Shown: one piece after another, positions 1 to 12,289 of the stretch
Numbering within the stretch: position 1 is the first letter of the stretch
Layout: each line of letters begins with the position of its first letter
From: Symsagittifera roscoffensis
Taxonomy: Eukaryota > Xenacoelomorpha > Acoela > Convolutidae
Direction: 5' to 3'
NCBI RefSeq assembly: GCF_963678635.1
Contig: NC_087066.1
Coordinates: forward strand, 31,439,301-31,503,300
DNA: 64,000 nt
Notes under the pieces: model-generated
The model's input: the letters and a program-made list of their open reading frames with translations, nothing else
The model's database searches: none
What the model was told of the DNA's origin: nothing
Position numbers and translations under genes: made by a program

Positions 1-1620
1 GAGAAGTTTTTGCTTATTAAGAAGTTCAAAGCCTATAGAATTCCTCTGCGCTTTTCAGACAAAATTGGCCTTGCCAACCAATTTTTGCTTACAATTTATC
101 GGCAGACACATCTATTTTCAACACGTATATTTTTGAATCGAGGTGAATTCCATCAATTCTGACTTGTTGATCTAGCAATTTTAATCAGCAGTTTTCATAC
201 AAGATGGCAACTAATAACTGCGCTTCAGTTTTAACCTTGTAAGCATTGAGCCGTTTTATATTGGCAATTTCTAATTTAAAACTCACTTGAGATGTTCCGT
301 TGTCAAAAGTGGTAGCCTATGATTTTCATTGGACCTGGCTTTTTAGAGCTTCTTAATTTTTTGTCTAAACAAACAAAAGTTGTTTTGCAGCGTTATATGT
401 TCAATTTTGATGCTCCAAACTAAAACTTTCGCTTAAGACGCTTTAAAAAATGCGTCTCAAATACCGACAAGTTTTGAGCAAACAATTTTGCTTCCTGAAA
501 AAAGTTTCGAGAGGTAAGAGACGTATTTTTTTTTCAATTTTGTCGATAAACTCGGAAATATTTTCTAGCTCAACTGTTTTTTCCTGAGTCAATTCTTTGA
601 AACAAGCTTTGCCTGTGATATAGTCTAAAACAACAGGTTCATCCGTTGATTTATTTATTAATGACTTAATTTTGAAGTTGACTAACGGGGTTGTTGCGTC
701 ATCATTTGATGCAAAGATGAACCTTCAGTAAAAACTGATTAAATGTACGCGCAGGGTGTTTTAATATACGGTTCGCAAATCTTAACTAGTGTGTCTGCAG
801 CAAATTAGGTTTCTTCTTTGGTACACATTCTGCCTGAAACTTTCTGGAAAAAAAAACAATGTCACTCGGACAACTACTTGCCTCGCGTGTTTTTACGAGA
901 TAGAAAAAATATGCTACCAACGACAAAATTTTTTTTATATTTTGGGTAATTTACTTCTCCAACAAAACTTAGAAGCTTAATTAGTGATTTTCGGAAGTTG
1001 AAACCCTTATTGTCGTTCGAATTAATGATAAAGTCCTCAAAAATTTAGGGAACATTTTTGCTCATATGGCTGCCAAGCCTTTTGCCAAAAACTGAATTGC
1101 TTTGCATCCCTCTAACTAGTGCACAAAAATTGTTGGCATTTTCTAGGTTGGGAAGAATTGATGCTTTTCTTTACAGCTTCTGAGACACTATTTTTTTCTT
1201 TCTTGTAGCCAAAAAGCAGCAAGCTTTTTTCCTCTTTTTATATATCCCATATTGACCTTGTAGCTTGTTTTCTTTGGTCTCGGCTCGATATCTGATCTGT
1301 CTGGGGTAGTTTTGTAGATGTTTAGGCAGTGAAACAACAAACGCTCTGATTTTTTTTCGGTTTTCTCAGAACTTTTTATTATGTATGGTTTGTCTAAGAT
1401 CGCTTTTTCAAATAGAGAAATGAATTTTCTGCCCTGAAAGCGCGCAAATCCTGAGGTTCTCTCGATTACTGGATTAATTTGAATAGTTCTAATTACGCGA
1501 TCATTCAACTTATGACAATACTCATCGACGCTTTTTTAACTGATTTAAAATAATACATAAAGGAGTTTGAAAACACTAGATGTTCTCAGAGTCGCTAAAG
1601 ATTGAATTTACAGAGTGGAT
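1..1620. other. AT-rich noncoding stretch, nothing recognised
   Basis: All frames are broken by stops. The short open frames here show no family resemblance, and I see no RNA gene, tandem repeat or transposon end. Confidence 0.6.
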
Positions 1621-1639
1621 GGGTTTTTGCTCATGCCAT

Positions 1640-1750
1640 TGGTTTGTTGCTGCTGTTCTTGTTGTCGTTGATATTGTTGTTTTGTTGCTGTTTTTGTTTA
1701 GTGTTTTGTTTTATTTTTGTTGTTGATGATGTTGTTGCTGTTGTTGCGAG
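1640..1750 (+). repeat. GTT-rich trinucleotide microsatellite
   Basis: The stretch is dominated by imperfect GTT/TGT/GCT triplets (TTGTTGCTGTT-type). Open frames on both strands across it are by-products of the triplet period, not genes. Confidence 0.85.
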
Positions 1751-1820
1751 CGAGTAACCGCAAAACTGTCGGAGATTCATTGTCAGGGTTTCTTCCTTGG
1801 GAAATTGTATTTCCCAACAT

Positions 1821-1887
1821 GTGCCTTGTGCAGCCTTGTGCAGGAACGGTTGCACGAGGCACAAGAAAATATGTGCCTTGTGCAGCC
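1821..1887 (+). repeat. GTGCCTTGTGCA inverted and direct repeat
   Basis: GTGCCTTGTGCA (1821-1832) faces TGCACGAGGCAC (1851-1862), a 12-bp stem with one T-G pair and an 18-nt loop. A third, direct copy of GTGCCTTGTGCAGCC lies at 1873-1887. The block has more G+C than its surroundings. Its function is unknown. Confidence 0.75.
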
Positions 1888-1998
1888 GGTCCTTTCTGTC
1901 TTTCTGATTTTTTATTGTATGAAGTTTTCAATTTTTGCTCTATTTTCTGATACTGCGGTCCATTTGATATTTCGATCCTGTATTTGTTAATCTTATTA

Positions 1999-3345
1999 TT
2001 GTTCCGACTTTGGTAATGAAAGCAACGGATTTTTTTGTGCTCGGGGTGGGTTTTTTTCTTCAGACAAATTCCAACTTTTTAACTAGCCATGATATTTTTT
2101 ATATTATTCAAAAAATTTTGTTGTCTTCAACATAAATTTGAAAAAAAAATTTACCTTTGAACTTTTTTCGTAATTTTCTGAGGGTTGAAAGATTGTCATT
2201 TTGGCCAATTAGAGACACTTGTCGCGCGATATATTAACGCGCTATTAACGCGTAAGCTGGAGATTCAATCCGTCTTAGAAACAGTTCACAATTGGTTTTT
2301 GTCATAATTTCTACGTTACTAGGAGCAAAGACTATCGCTTTGTAATTTATATGGCCTGTCGGGGGACAGTTTTTATTTTAAAAAAATGATTTTTATTTTT
2401 TAGATTTATTTTTTTTCATGTTATTACTGCTCCATAGACCTTACGAGGCAATCGGAACATTCAGGGCTTCGCCCTGGTACAAGCAGTCTAGTAAGGGTTA
2501 AGTTGAGTTACCACTTCAACTGTTCATAACTCAATATCTCTTCGTACTTTTCCGAGCTATTTTTGAGTATCTCAAAAGCTTCTAGAACTCTTGAACTTGA
2601 TGTTATATTCCTAGGCAGACCAACTTTGGATTGATGACCAGCGTTCAGACTAAAAATTATTGTTAGAAAAATCAGCTGGAGGAGCATGAGTGAGGAGTTG
2701 ATGTTCACTAGACGCAACCCGTTCAATAAAGCGCCTTCTGTATCATCGGTAATCTAGCAAAGCGTTCTTTTTTATAATTGTTCTGGTTATATCAATTTGA
2801 GATTTGGAAGCCAAACATAGACCGTGAAGAAAATGAAACAAGACTGCTCGTATTAGGACAAAGTTCTTAATGTTCCGACTGTTTTTAACGTCTATGGGAG
2901 CAGTAATATTTTGAAAAAGTTAAATCCAAGAAAAAAATGAAAGTGTTTCTTAAAATTTGAGATTTTTTATGAAAATCACCCAATCACAGGCCATATAAAA
3001 CTCAAAGAAATAATTTTTGCTCCCAGTATCAAATCAATTATGGCAAACAAGCTGCGTTCAACCAATTTGGAACGATGTCTTAGACGGATTAAATCTCCGC
3101 TTAAGCGTTCATAGCGCAAAATATATCACGCGTTAATTGTTTCTGGCCAAAAATAAAATCTTGTAACCCCCATAAGTTTATGAAAAACGGCCACAGGTGA
3201 AATATCTTTTCAAGTGTAAGCTCAGGACAACGAAACTTTTTGAATGATACATAAAAATTTTGTCAAAAAATCGAAACTTGTCTGAATAAAAAAAAACAAC
3301 CCGAGCACAAATACTCCGTTACTTTCGTTACGAAAGTCGGAACAA
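1999..3345. mobile_element. Foldback-type DNA element with ~0.5 kb inverted arms
   Basis: The segment 1999-2489 is repeated in inverted orientation at 2841-3345. The matching runs from the outer TTGTTCCGACTTT end, through CCGTCTTAGA and the GGCCTG/CAGGCC-type middle, to the inner AGCAGTCT/AGACTGCT end. The arms are about 490 and 505 nt with scattered mismatches and small gaps. The central spacer of ~350 nt has no recognisable transposase. Long imperfect terminal inverted repeats around a non-coding core fit a foldback or non-autonomous DNA transposon. A clear target-site duplication is not visible, because similarity fades gradually into the flanks (TTGTT-rich on the left, AACAAGC-rich on the right). 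The superfamily cannot be assigned. Confidence 0.8.
2462..2476 (+). repeat. Short GC hairpin CAGGGC-TTC-GCCCTG
   Basis: This is a perfect 6-bp stem with a 3-nt loop, inside the left arm of the foldback element. The opposite arm lacks it, so it arose or was lost after the arms diverged. Confidence 0.7.
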
Positions 3346-3363
3346 CAAGCAGAACAACAAGCA

Positions 3364-4122
3364 CTGAACAAGCTTCAAATCAAGACTGTGCTTCCATTTG
3401 GTTTGGATAATCACAATTACTTACGAGAGATTTGGAAGAAAAATGAAAAGACTGTGTCCAAAGACTTTTTACAGTGGTGCAATAACAAGGATGTACATCC
3501 CACCCTGGAAGCGATGCAAAAAAAAGATTCAGTTTTATCATAACAAGGGGATAGATATTTTGAAACTTGGATTTAATCTTCTGAATCTAGCAAACATTTT
3601 TCTACACAAATCTACAAGTTACAAAATTTGTCCATTTGCGAAAAAGATAAAGATTTGTGTAAAAAAATTAGAGAAGACATGACTTGTGGACCTTCCATTG
3701 TTTTCACTCGAAAAGCTGTAGTTGATGAGACATTCATCAGAATTTCATCAAATATATGTAAATCGATTGTTGGAATTGATGCAAGCCTGCTTTACCCTTT
3801 CTCAATGTGTCAAGATAAGCCAACAAGCCTGTACACAAGATGGGAGTTTGACACCAATATACAGAAGGTGAAAGCTAGACATAACCGATCTCGCAATTTT
3901 GAGAATATGGTCATGTCGTTCTACCAAGAACAAAGACCAGAATGCAAAACTGAGAGCTTTTGTCACACATGGAAAATAAAAGAAAATTGAATGCTTTTAT
4001 ATGGACGGTTATTGTGATCACTGTAAAACAGTGTTCGAAGCAATGAGATGTTACTACCATTTCTGTTACTGCCAAGAAGCTCGTACCTCCTTAACAGATC
4101 CGGATATTCTCTTTTTGACCTA
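3364..4122 (+). pseudogene. Decayed type-B DNA polymerase fragment
   Basis: Translated pieces in two alternating frames (3364-~3520, ~3510-3640, 3628-~3985, 3989-4122) read as one continuous protein broken by at least three frameshifts, one of them at the A-run near 3520. A stretch reading GIDASLLYPFSMC (around 3770-3810) matches family-B polymerase motif A (D-x2-S-L-Y-P type). It is followed downstream by a Cys/His-rich segment with CDHC and CYYHFCYC. Similar polymerase fragments are common as element-borne genes in animal genomes (Polinton-like or plasmid-like lineages). The exact lineage is not resolved, and no other element genes lie nearby. Its right-hand neighbour is the inverted-arm element, which ends just before it. 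It cannot be expressed as an enzyme in this state. Confidence 0.7.
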
Positions 4123-4149
4123 GATTTCACATTTTTAGAGAACATTTAT

Positions 4150-6230
4150 TTTGAGCGTGATTCGATGTGTGATTTCCAACTCAAATAACTCAAATAAAAA
4201 TAGTTATCCTTACATCTCATACAGCATCATATCTCAATTACCTTTCCTGTCGAATTAGATTTTGTATACCTTCAAATGAAAGCAATTTTTTGCTTATCTG
4301 TTGTGAGCCAACTCTGTTTTCACTACAGCGTTGCAGCTCTCACTTTTTATAAAAACAATTTAAACAAATATGCCAAAAAAAGTTTTCTAAGTTCTTCAGG
4401 TCATCCACGAACCTACAGAGTTCTGAAAGTCGGAGCACATGTGGTAAGATAGGTCGGAAATTCCAGACTCGTATTATTTCAAGAATTAAGTTTTTGGGAC
4501 AACAAAAGTGACATTGAAATAATTTGATCTAGAGTTGTAAACGAGTAGAATTTTTTGAAGGTCTCTAGAACACTCATTCAGGGCTTCTAATATTCATCCA
4601 TTCGCTCCAAATTGGACGATTTTGTTTCAACAGCTCGTATTGAGAGACGTTTTTTAAAAAAACTCTGAGAAATCCGCATATTTGGTTGACAATCTTTTAT
4701 ATATTTAAATGCAGGCTTCACTATCTCGCCAAGCTTAAGCTTTTCAATGTTTTTTTTGCATGTTTAACGAAAGAATTTTTTTACGCTTAACCTATATCGT
4801 ATATAGCAATGTTAAGTTTTTTTTTCTTCAATTTTTCCAGTTTAATTAAGTGTTTACTTAACCGAGTTTAAAATACGCAGCCCAATAGTGGAATGTTGCC
4901 AGTGTTCCCCCAGGGTTACAAATTTATTCTGAAGTTTTAGTGTTCGAGAAAGGGCGACTTTTGTATTGTTTGTTTTTTTTAAGAAAAAACTTCACAAAAC
5001 TCAAATTACAAAAACAAAACGCAAAATTTGAACTTTTCAACCCCTCTATTGGAAGCTGTCAAAGTACTTTCAAGGATTGCGAATCTTGCCTCCAAAAATG
5101 ACTGCTTAAATTTTTGTAGTTTTCCATAAATAATGTTTTATTTGACTTTTTCCAAAATTTTTCAGAAAACTGTTAAAGTTTTTTTTTCAAAATTTTATTT
5201 TACTAACCCTGTACTTGATGGTTGTCAGAGTAGAGTACTCTCAGGGAGAAATATTCTTGCTTCCTTCCAAATGCGACTGCTCAATTGTTTTAAGTTTCCG
5301 AGATGTGACGTTTTTTATGTCACTTAAAAGTTTTTCAAGGAACTTAGATATCAAAAAAATATTCACAAAAAAGTATGGTTTATCAAAAAACTTAAAAAAA
5401 AACATGAATTCAAAAAACTTTACAAAAATTGAAATTACCAACCATATAACTTGAAACCTATTTGGAAAAAAGTGAAATTTTGCTGATGTTATTTGAGAAC
5501 AAAAAACATTATTGTGCTCTCGGACTGTGCACGTTTTGAAAAACACCGAATATTCAAAAAAGTGCAAAAATACTCGTTTTTGTAACTTGTTTGCATTCTA
5601 TCATTGTTTTAATTTGATGGTAGAGCTGTTCTTTTTCAGCAATCGGATATTTTCTGTAAGTTTTTCACGTTTTCAAATTTTTGTTGAGAGAAATCTATAC
5701 AATTTCATACAAAATTAGCTGGTAACCTACTTCAGCATCGTAATTTAGGGTTGCATCTTGTGAAACTAAGATGTCACTCAGAGCTTGTTTCGTCACGCTT
5801 ATTTTTTGCTTAAAGTGTTTTCAGTGTGTGTATCTTTGTACTGAAGAAAAAAGATATGTATACTGACTAAATTGTTTAGCTGTCAAGACATAAAAAAAAG
5901 ATATCACTCAGGAATATGAATTGTTGAAATTTGTGCTATGTATCCTTTAATACAGAATATTAAATTGGTTCAGGCAACAATCACAAAAAAAAACTAAATT
6001 TTTTCAAAAAATAAATAGAATAATCTAAATAAAAAGATTTTAAAAAGTTAAATCAATTAAAGTTTCACTCTAGAGGATTTCAATCTTCCTTTGTTTGAAC
6101 TTTCCTTGTTGTTTTTTCTTGTCTTGAAGTCACTAAGAAGATGTAAAGAAAAGCAACTCATTGCGTTTAAGAGAAATGAACAAAGCAGAAAAATAGTAGT
6201 AGACACTACATAGACAAAAAATTCAAGTTT
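4150..6230. other. AT-rich intergenic DNA with weak internal duplication
   Basis: No genes were recognised. Around 5046-5120 and 5216-5300 there are two diverged copies of a block (leading GTCAAAGTA/GTCAGAGTA, then a TTGCCTCCAAAAATGACTGCT-like versus TTCCTTCCAAATGCGACTGCT-like part). The rest is A/T homopolymer-rich sequence. Confidence 0.5.
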
Positions 6231-6295
6231 TTAAGTGTGTTTTTGAGATTTCGCAAAAAAGAACCGTCCCACTTGAGCTCAGCAGATCAAGCTTA

Positions 6296-6900
6296 TAGTG
6301 GTCTTCTAAGAGGTTGAAAAACTGAAATCGCGCTGGATTTTATGCACATGGGTAAGGTACCTGTGATGAATTGCCACTTTTTATAGTGCCATAAAAAAAT
6401 TGTTGAATTTGAAAACAAAACTGCAGCAAAAGCAAACCAAAACAAAGAGAGCAATTCAAAAAAAAACTAATCAGTCGAGAATATTGAGTTTCCGGCTGGT
6501 TTTGACAACAGAGTTGGTTTTTTTTTCATCTAGTGATGAAACAAAACTGATCTAATGAACCTGGACAAAAGGTTTTTAGAATCTGTTCTTTGTATTTGGA
6601 AAAGCAATCACGAACAAAAATATTCTGGAAATTGAAGGGATTTTATCAAAGGAAAAACCGAGGTTAGAGACAGCTTGTTTTTTAGAAGGAGATCAAGGGA
6701 TGCGCAAACTGTTAAAGAATATAAGGTAAAGACGCCCCTAAGACCAGTCTGCCACTCCCAGGCAGCTCGTTTGAAAATGTTTTTTTTTATGACATAACGG
6801 AGGAAGCCAAAAACTGCTTTACAACCAACCGGATAAAACTATAATATCTCTTGAGCTAAAGTTTTAGCGTGAAAGTTTTTTTTGAAGAAAATCATAAAAA
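6296..6900 (+). repeat. Ancient element, upstream module, copy 1
   Basis: This contains the GCACATGGGTAAGGTAC, GCAGCAAAAGCAAAC and CAGCTCGTTTGA blocks, shared in order with the copy at 10440. No coding function is recognisable. Confidence 0.65.
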
Positions 6901-7452
6901 ATGCTCATGGACGCCTCACAGCCCGAAATCTGAAATCTTTTCTGATCTTCAAAAACCTACAACCTACAAGAGGAAACTTTCAAATATCCCGGTTGCCAAC
7001 TTATAAGTTAATTGGATTGAATTACGATGTGATCAAATTTATGGGTGAAAAATGGGCACTTCGCTCGTGGCAAAATTGAAAAGAATCAGGCTCATAGCAA
7101 ACGAATTGGCCATGAACTGAGGCTTACCTGCGTATGTGCAACCAGCAGCTAAGAAAAATCCGCGTTCGTACAGTTTCTGCACAAGCTTTAAAAGGAAAGT
7201 GAGGTATAGATCAAACGGAATGGAATGTGAAAAATGCAGAAACTGAAACCATACTAAATGTGGAAAATTCTCAAAAACTTGAAACATGAAAAATGTTTAC
7301 GACAACAGCGGAAACAGTTTTGTTTTGTAAAAGCTGCTACCGTTCAAGGCACAGAATGAGATGGATAAAGTAGAGGTTAAAGTTTTGCTCAAATTAGTAT
7401 ACACTGTTCGAACGGTGAATTATGCAATAATTCGGGTTCTTGGTGACGCCAA

Positions 7453-7487
7453 TTTTCTTCCTCCGCCATGAAGACGGAGGAAGAAAA
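7453..7487 (+). repeat. Perfect 13-bp hairpin
   Basis: TTTTCTTCCTCCG (7453-7465) and CGGAGGAAGAAAA (7475-7487) are exact reverse complements around a 9-nt loop. The corresponding place in the related copy near 14385-14420 keeps only a weak imperfect version. Confidence 0.85.
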
Positions 7488-7719
7488 CATTGACATGGTA
7501 AGTTTAACGTTCCTGGATGTGAACAAGCAAGTATCACATGATACAAGGGGCAAACTAAAATTGTTTTAATAATAAACGGTCACCCTGATTAAGCTTGATT
7601 ATAGGAGCTGCGCATCGACTTATCAGGAGCAAAGCGCTACCCATGGCAATATACATAGTTTTTACATGTACATATTATGAGAACAACCTGATTTCAAATT
7701 TTTTTTTTAATAATCTCTT

Positions 7720-8090
7720 CAAGATGCCAAGACCGCATTTTTTCAAACAAACTTTTTTTTTCTGAAATTCAACTATTGGAACGATCCGATCACTTTTGAA
7801 AGAAAGTAAAAACGTGTAGAAACTAAAACAAAAATTGAACAATAACCAACCTTTGCAAGCCGTTTTCACGGCAGCTAGAAGTATTCTGGATACCTTCTGT
7901 TCGCCTGCTAATTCTAACTGCTTCTTAATCTCAGCTTGGAAGTGAACGCGTCCTTAAACGGAAACTTTAGTTTGGAGGAGGTAGACGAAATATATGAGGC
8001 TGCGTTAAAAACTTCGTTGGAGTCAGCAGTGTGTAAAGTAGTTCCAAAAATTGATGTCTAAAAATTGAACGGAGGCCATTTTTGATTTTA
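7720..8090 (+). pseudogene. Decayed RT C-terminal region, ancient copy 1
   Basis: This resembles, through stops and frameshifts, the post-palm region of the better preserved copy at 32350-33245. There is a short match to the conserved MPKLL-type region near 7730. From 7940 the DNA runs parallel to the segment encoding LSEIFGLEHVDG. Confidence 0.5.
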
Positions 8091-9269
8091 AAAATATCTC
8101 CAGTGATTTGGATAGTAGCACCATATGTAAAATTGTTTGAAGCTTTCCAGGGTAAACACAGGTCTTAACTACTGAGTGTCTCCCTGTGTAGAAGGTTGTG
8201 TTTAAAATTGACAAACCAGTAGCTTAGAGTTGCCCTTGAGTCAAAATTATGCGATAAGCAAAGATGCGTCTGCCTAAATTTTTTTCAAATAATTTAATGT
8301 AACATCATTGATATTTATCAATTTGTCGGTGAAAAAAATATATATAAGAAAGCTTGTATGACCTATTTTGTCTGAAATGTGCAATAAAATTCTCTAACCA
8401 TCGAAAGCATCTTTAAAGCCAAGTTTCGTTTTCACTCACTGTCTGATTTGAAGCCAAAACACCCACAGAGCAGATATCAGAAGCCACCAATTGCTTTATC
8501 GCTTTTTCTATAAGCTGTTGCTAGATAGCTTCTACGGGATGTAACAATTTTTGACTCCCTGTCTCTTAGTGGAAAAAGTATCGGCTCGGTTTGTAACCCG
8601 TAAGTCGGTTGCCCAAGTTGAAAAACGCAAAACTGACTCGCTAGATATCTGTTTCAACCAATAAACTTTGAAGTTCAGATTGCTGCCGGTCCTAGCATTG
8701 AGATTTATCAAGGTCAAAACTATAAGAATTGTGCTCGTGTACCGAGAAAACCAGGGCAATATTTTTTTCAGCCGAACATCTCCTTCGCAACGCAAATTGA
8801 CAACGCTGCCTGGGTACTACTTTTAATGAGAAAACTACTGTCGACAAATTTTTTAATTGTAGAGCCAGGAAAACGAAATTTCAAACCAATTTAATTACCT
8901 AATAGACCTGTAGCTTTTCAACAGATTCATTTTCTTGGCTTTTTTTAAGTTCTCTGCATAAGCTTAAGTTCTCAATCATGTTGACTTGATTCCCTAATAC
9001 CTGACTCTCCTATTTTTCTTCTAGTTATACTGTCTGAGATTTTTTATTAATATTTTTCATAGGAAAATTTTTATAACTGGGTCCAAGTATGGAGAAATAA
9101 TAGGGCTAACAGTCGGCTACTGTGCTAAATTCTGACCGTCTGATTTATTATGATAAAAAAAGAAAACAAATGCCCAAAGATTTCAAACTTTTTTCATATA
9201 CCAGATACATTTACCATTATGTATATAATCCCGTTCTCAACTAAAATTCGGAACCAAAATTTAGGTTTC

Positions 9270-9800
9270 CATTCCTGAAAAGTCAACCAGATCCGATTTG
9301 TATAAAAGTCGTTCACTCAAGTTAGAATGAGGTTAAGTAAAGTAGGTTCTATAACAATTGGCTCAAAGGTCAGTGACACTATCTCTTTTGCTTTTGCTTT
9401 TATTTTTTACCTCAATCTTTCGGAATCATATCGCGGTTCACTTATGACATGGACTTTCGGATCATTACAGTTTCAAGGCTACTACCAAAATATCCACCTC
9501 ACTGTTGATAGAAAAAAGCACACCCCCCTGGTTAGGTTTCTAAATAACCAAAGCACGCAAACACCTTTAAGAAAAAGAACCAAACACTGTCTGACGAGCA
9601 CATACCCGAAAAATACAAAACTTTTTTCTATATATAATGAGAAGTAGGCTGATCTATTTTAAATAGATCAAACCAAACACACTATGCGACCCCGGTATTA
9701 ACGACAGTTGCGTCGTGAAGGCATCTTGAGACATTTGAATGTGGACTTCATTTCAACTCGCAAGTTTGGTGCTTTTGTTTAAAGTACAAAAGCACAAAAT
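9270..9800 (+). repeat. Ancient element, 3' module, copy 1
   Basis: The GAGGTTAAG, GGCTCAAAGGTCAGTGACACTATCTC-like and GGTTAGGTTTCTAAATAACC-like blocks recur around 13560-13760 and 14980-15210. There is an open frame of 106 codons at 9327-9647, but its counterparts in the other copies are broken, so I do not call it a gene. Confidence 0.6.
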
Positions 9801-10439
9801 ATAGTGTCTTTGAGTCAAAATTTAAAGAACCTATTTTTTTTTTACTTCAGATGCGATTGTAAGATTGTTTAAACTTTGAAAAAAAGATTATTCGACTAGT
9901 GATGTGTGTTTCAGTATGATAAGGTCGCAAAGAGTTGGCTTCTTTTGCTCGCCTATTTGAAATCCTGTCCCTGCCTGCAGTTTTGTCTGGATGGCCAATT
10001 ATTACTGCTACTAACTTTTGTTTTGCAGACGCGAAGAAATTCTAAGGAAAAAAACTCAGAAAATGCTTAAGGGATACAATTAAAATAGAAAAATAGTAGT
10101 GGTTGTCATAGATGAAGAAAAAAGACAATTTTTGCACTAAGCATAACAGAGCATGAAAACAGAACTTTTCCACCCGAGCTCACGTGCAAAATCAATCAGA
10201 TTCCTGAGGCCAGACATATTTTTCTCCAGAAAGCTAATTGACGGGCCTAGTTTGGTAGTTTCTTCTACGTTGCTCAAAAAGTTTTCGCTAGAAACTAATG
10301 AACCACATTGATTCAGTAAGCCTATAGTGAAAGTTAAGCTAGTTATGATAGTTTTATACAGGGTAGCTGCAATCATTTCCTCTCCATTTTTGTAAAAATT
10401 TGCAACTTTTTGCTGTAAAAATGGTCCAAAATGGATATT

Positions 10440-11080
10440 AAGAGTGGGTGTTTTAGAGGTTAATAAATTGAACTCGCGCCCAACTTTTTGCACATGGGTA
10501 AGGTACTTGTGATGAATTGCTACTCTTTTATACTGCCATAATAGGGTTCGTTTTATTTGAAATTAAAAATGCAGCAAAAGCAAACGAAAAAAAAACTGCA
10601 GTTGGAAATAAACTAATAAGTCAAGTATATTGCGTTGCCGGCTGGTTTTCACAATTTAACAGTTTTTTTATAGTGATGAAAGAAATTGATTCAATGAAAA
10701 TGAACAAAACGTTTGTAGAATCTGCTCATTTTCATTAAAAACCCAACCACGAAGGTTCTGAATATTGAAAGGATTTTGTCAAAAGAAAAATAAGGTTAGT
10801 GACAGCTCGTGTTCTAGATTGAGATCAACGGATCCGCAACCTGTTAAACAATATAAGGTTAAGACGGCCCGAAGACCAGTCTGTCACTCCCAGTCAGCTC
10901 GTTTGAGAATCTAGGCAAAAAGTTTTCTAATTTTTATGACATAAGGGAGAAAACCAATTTTGAATTCAAAGCACTGGGGGCAGGGAAAAGATTGAAAAAA
11001 GTGCTACGAAACCGGATGAAACTATAATAGGTAAATCTCTTCAGGTAAAATTTTGGCGCGAAATTTCAAAAAAGAAAACC
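10440..11080 (+). repeat. Ancient element, upstream module, copy 2
   Basis: This is parallel to 6296-6900 over its whole length, with scattered substitutions and small gaps. The middle part also matches 12870-13330. Confidence 0.7.
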
Positions 11081-11639
11081 ATGAAAAAGCTCATGGACGC
11101 TTCATAACCCGAAATATGAAATCTTTTCTGATCTTCAAAAAAACTACAACCTACAAGAGGAAACTTTCAAATATCCCGGTTGTGAACTTATGACTCAAGT
11201 GAATTGAATAACGGCTTTATCGAACTGATGGTTAAAAATATGAATGCTTCGCTCGTGGTAATTTTTGAAAAATTCAGGCGCATAGCAAATCAGTTGGCTC
11301 TGAAACGAGGCTTACATGCGGACGTACAACCGGTGGCCTAGAAATATTTGCCATTTTTCCCCGAACTGTGAGAGAAAAGTGGTGCCTAGATTAAACAAAA
11401 TTCAATGTGAAGAGTGCCAGAATTGGTAGCACCAAAAAATTAATGATAAAGTAAACAAGTCGTTCTTGGATGTGAATAAACATGTATCCAATGGTACAGA
11501 GGTTTATCTACAATTGCTGCCAAAAACCAACGGATACACTGATTAAAATTATTATAGGAGATGCATCCCAGTTTTTTGAAGACAAAGAAGACTATCGAAG
11601 ACAGACTATCGAAGACAAAGCTTCAAATTTTTCTAAATA

Positions 11640-12060
11640 TTTCACTTTTTAAAAAATTGCTTTGACCTTCGATGACACCTGCAATTTTATCAAACGAATT
11701 TTTTTTTTTTCAGAAATGAAGTTTTTGGAACGATTTGTTCGATTTGAAATACTCAAAACTTGAAGAAACTAAAACAAAAAATGAAAGTTAACAAAGCTTC
11801 GCAAGCTGTTTCCCTGCAGCCAGAGAAAGCTTGAATAATTATTCGGCTCCCCTACTAGTTTTAGCGGCTGTTAGCCTCTGCGTGGAAGTGAATGCTGTGT
11901 TAAGCGGAATTTTTAGTTTGGAGCATGTAGTTGGAACAAATATGGCTGCGTCAAAACTTTGATTTGATTCAGCAGTATGTAAAGTATTTCCAGAAAACGA
12001 AGTCTAAAAAAGTGAACGGAGGCCACCTTTGAATTATATTATGTCCAGTGATTTTGAAAT
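11640..12060 (+). pseudogene. Decayed RT C-terminal region, ancient copy 2
   Basis: Fragments across frames parallel the copy at 32350-33245: a FLERF-like piece near 11725, a FPAARESL-like piece near 11810 (compare LPAAKGGL), then LSGIFSLEHV near 11900 (compare LSEIFGLEHV) and PENEV near 11990 (compare PENEI). Many stops and frameshifts are present. Confidence 0.65.
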
Positions 12061-12289
12061 TAGCACTTGATGTACGTTTCGTCAAAGCCTGAGGAACTTT
12101 GGGATACTCTGGGATCGTTCTTGGATGTGAATTAACAAGTATTCAAGGATACAGAGGGTAACCTGCAATTGCTGTCAAAAACTAACGGATACACTGATTA
12201 TAATTATTATAGAAGATGCATCTCAATTTTCTACAAGCGATACACTATCCAAGGCAAAGCTTCAAATCTTCCTAAGTTTTTCAATTTTC

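Noticed and set aside
9327-9647. 106-codon open frame in the ancient element
   Set aside because: The equivalent DNA in the copies at 13.6 and 15.0 kb is full of stops.
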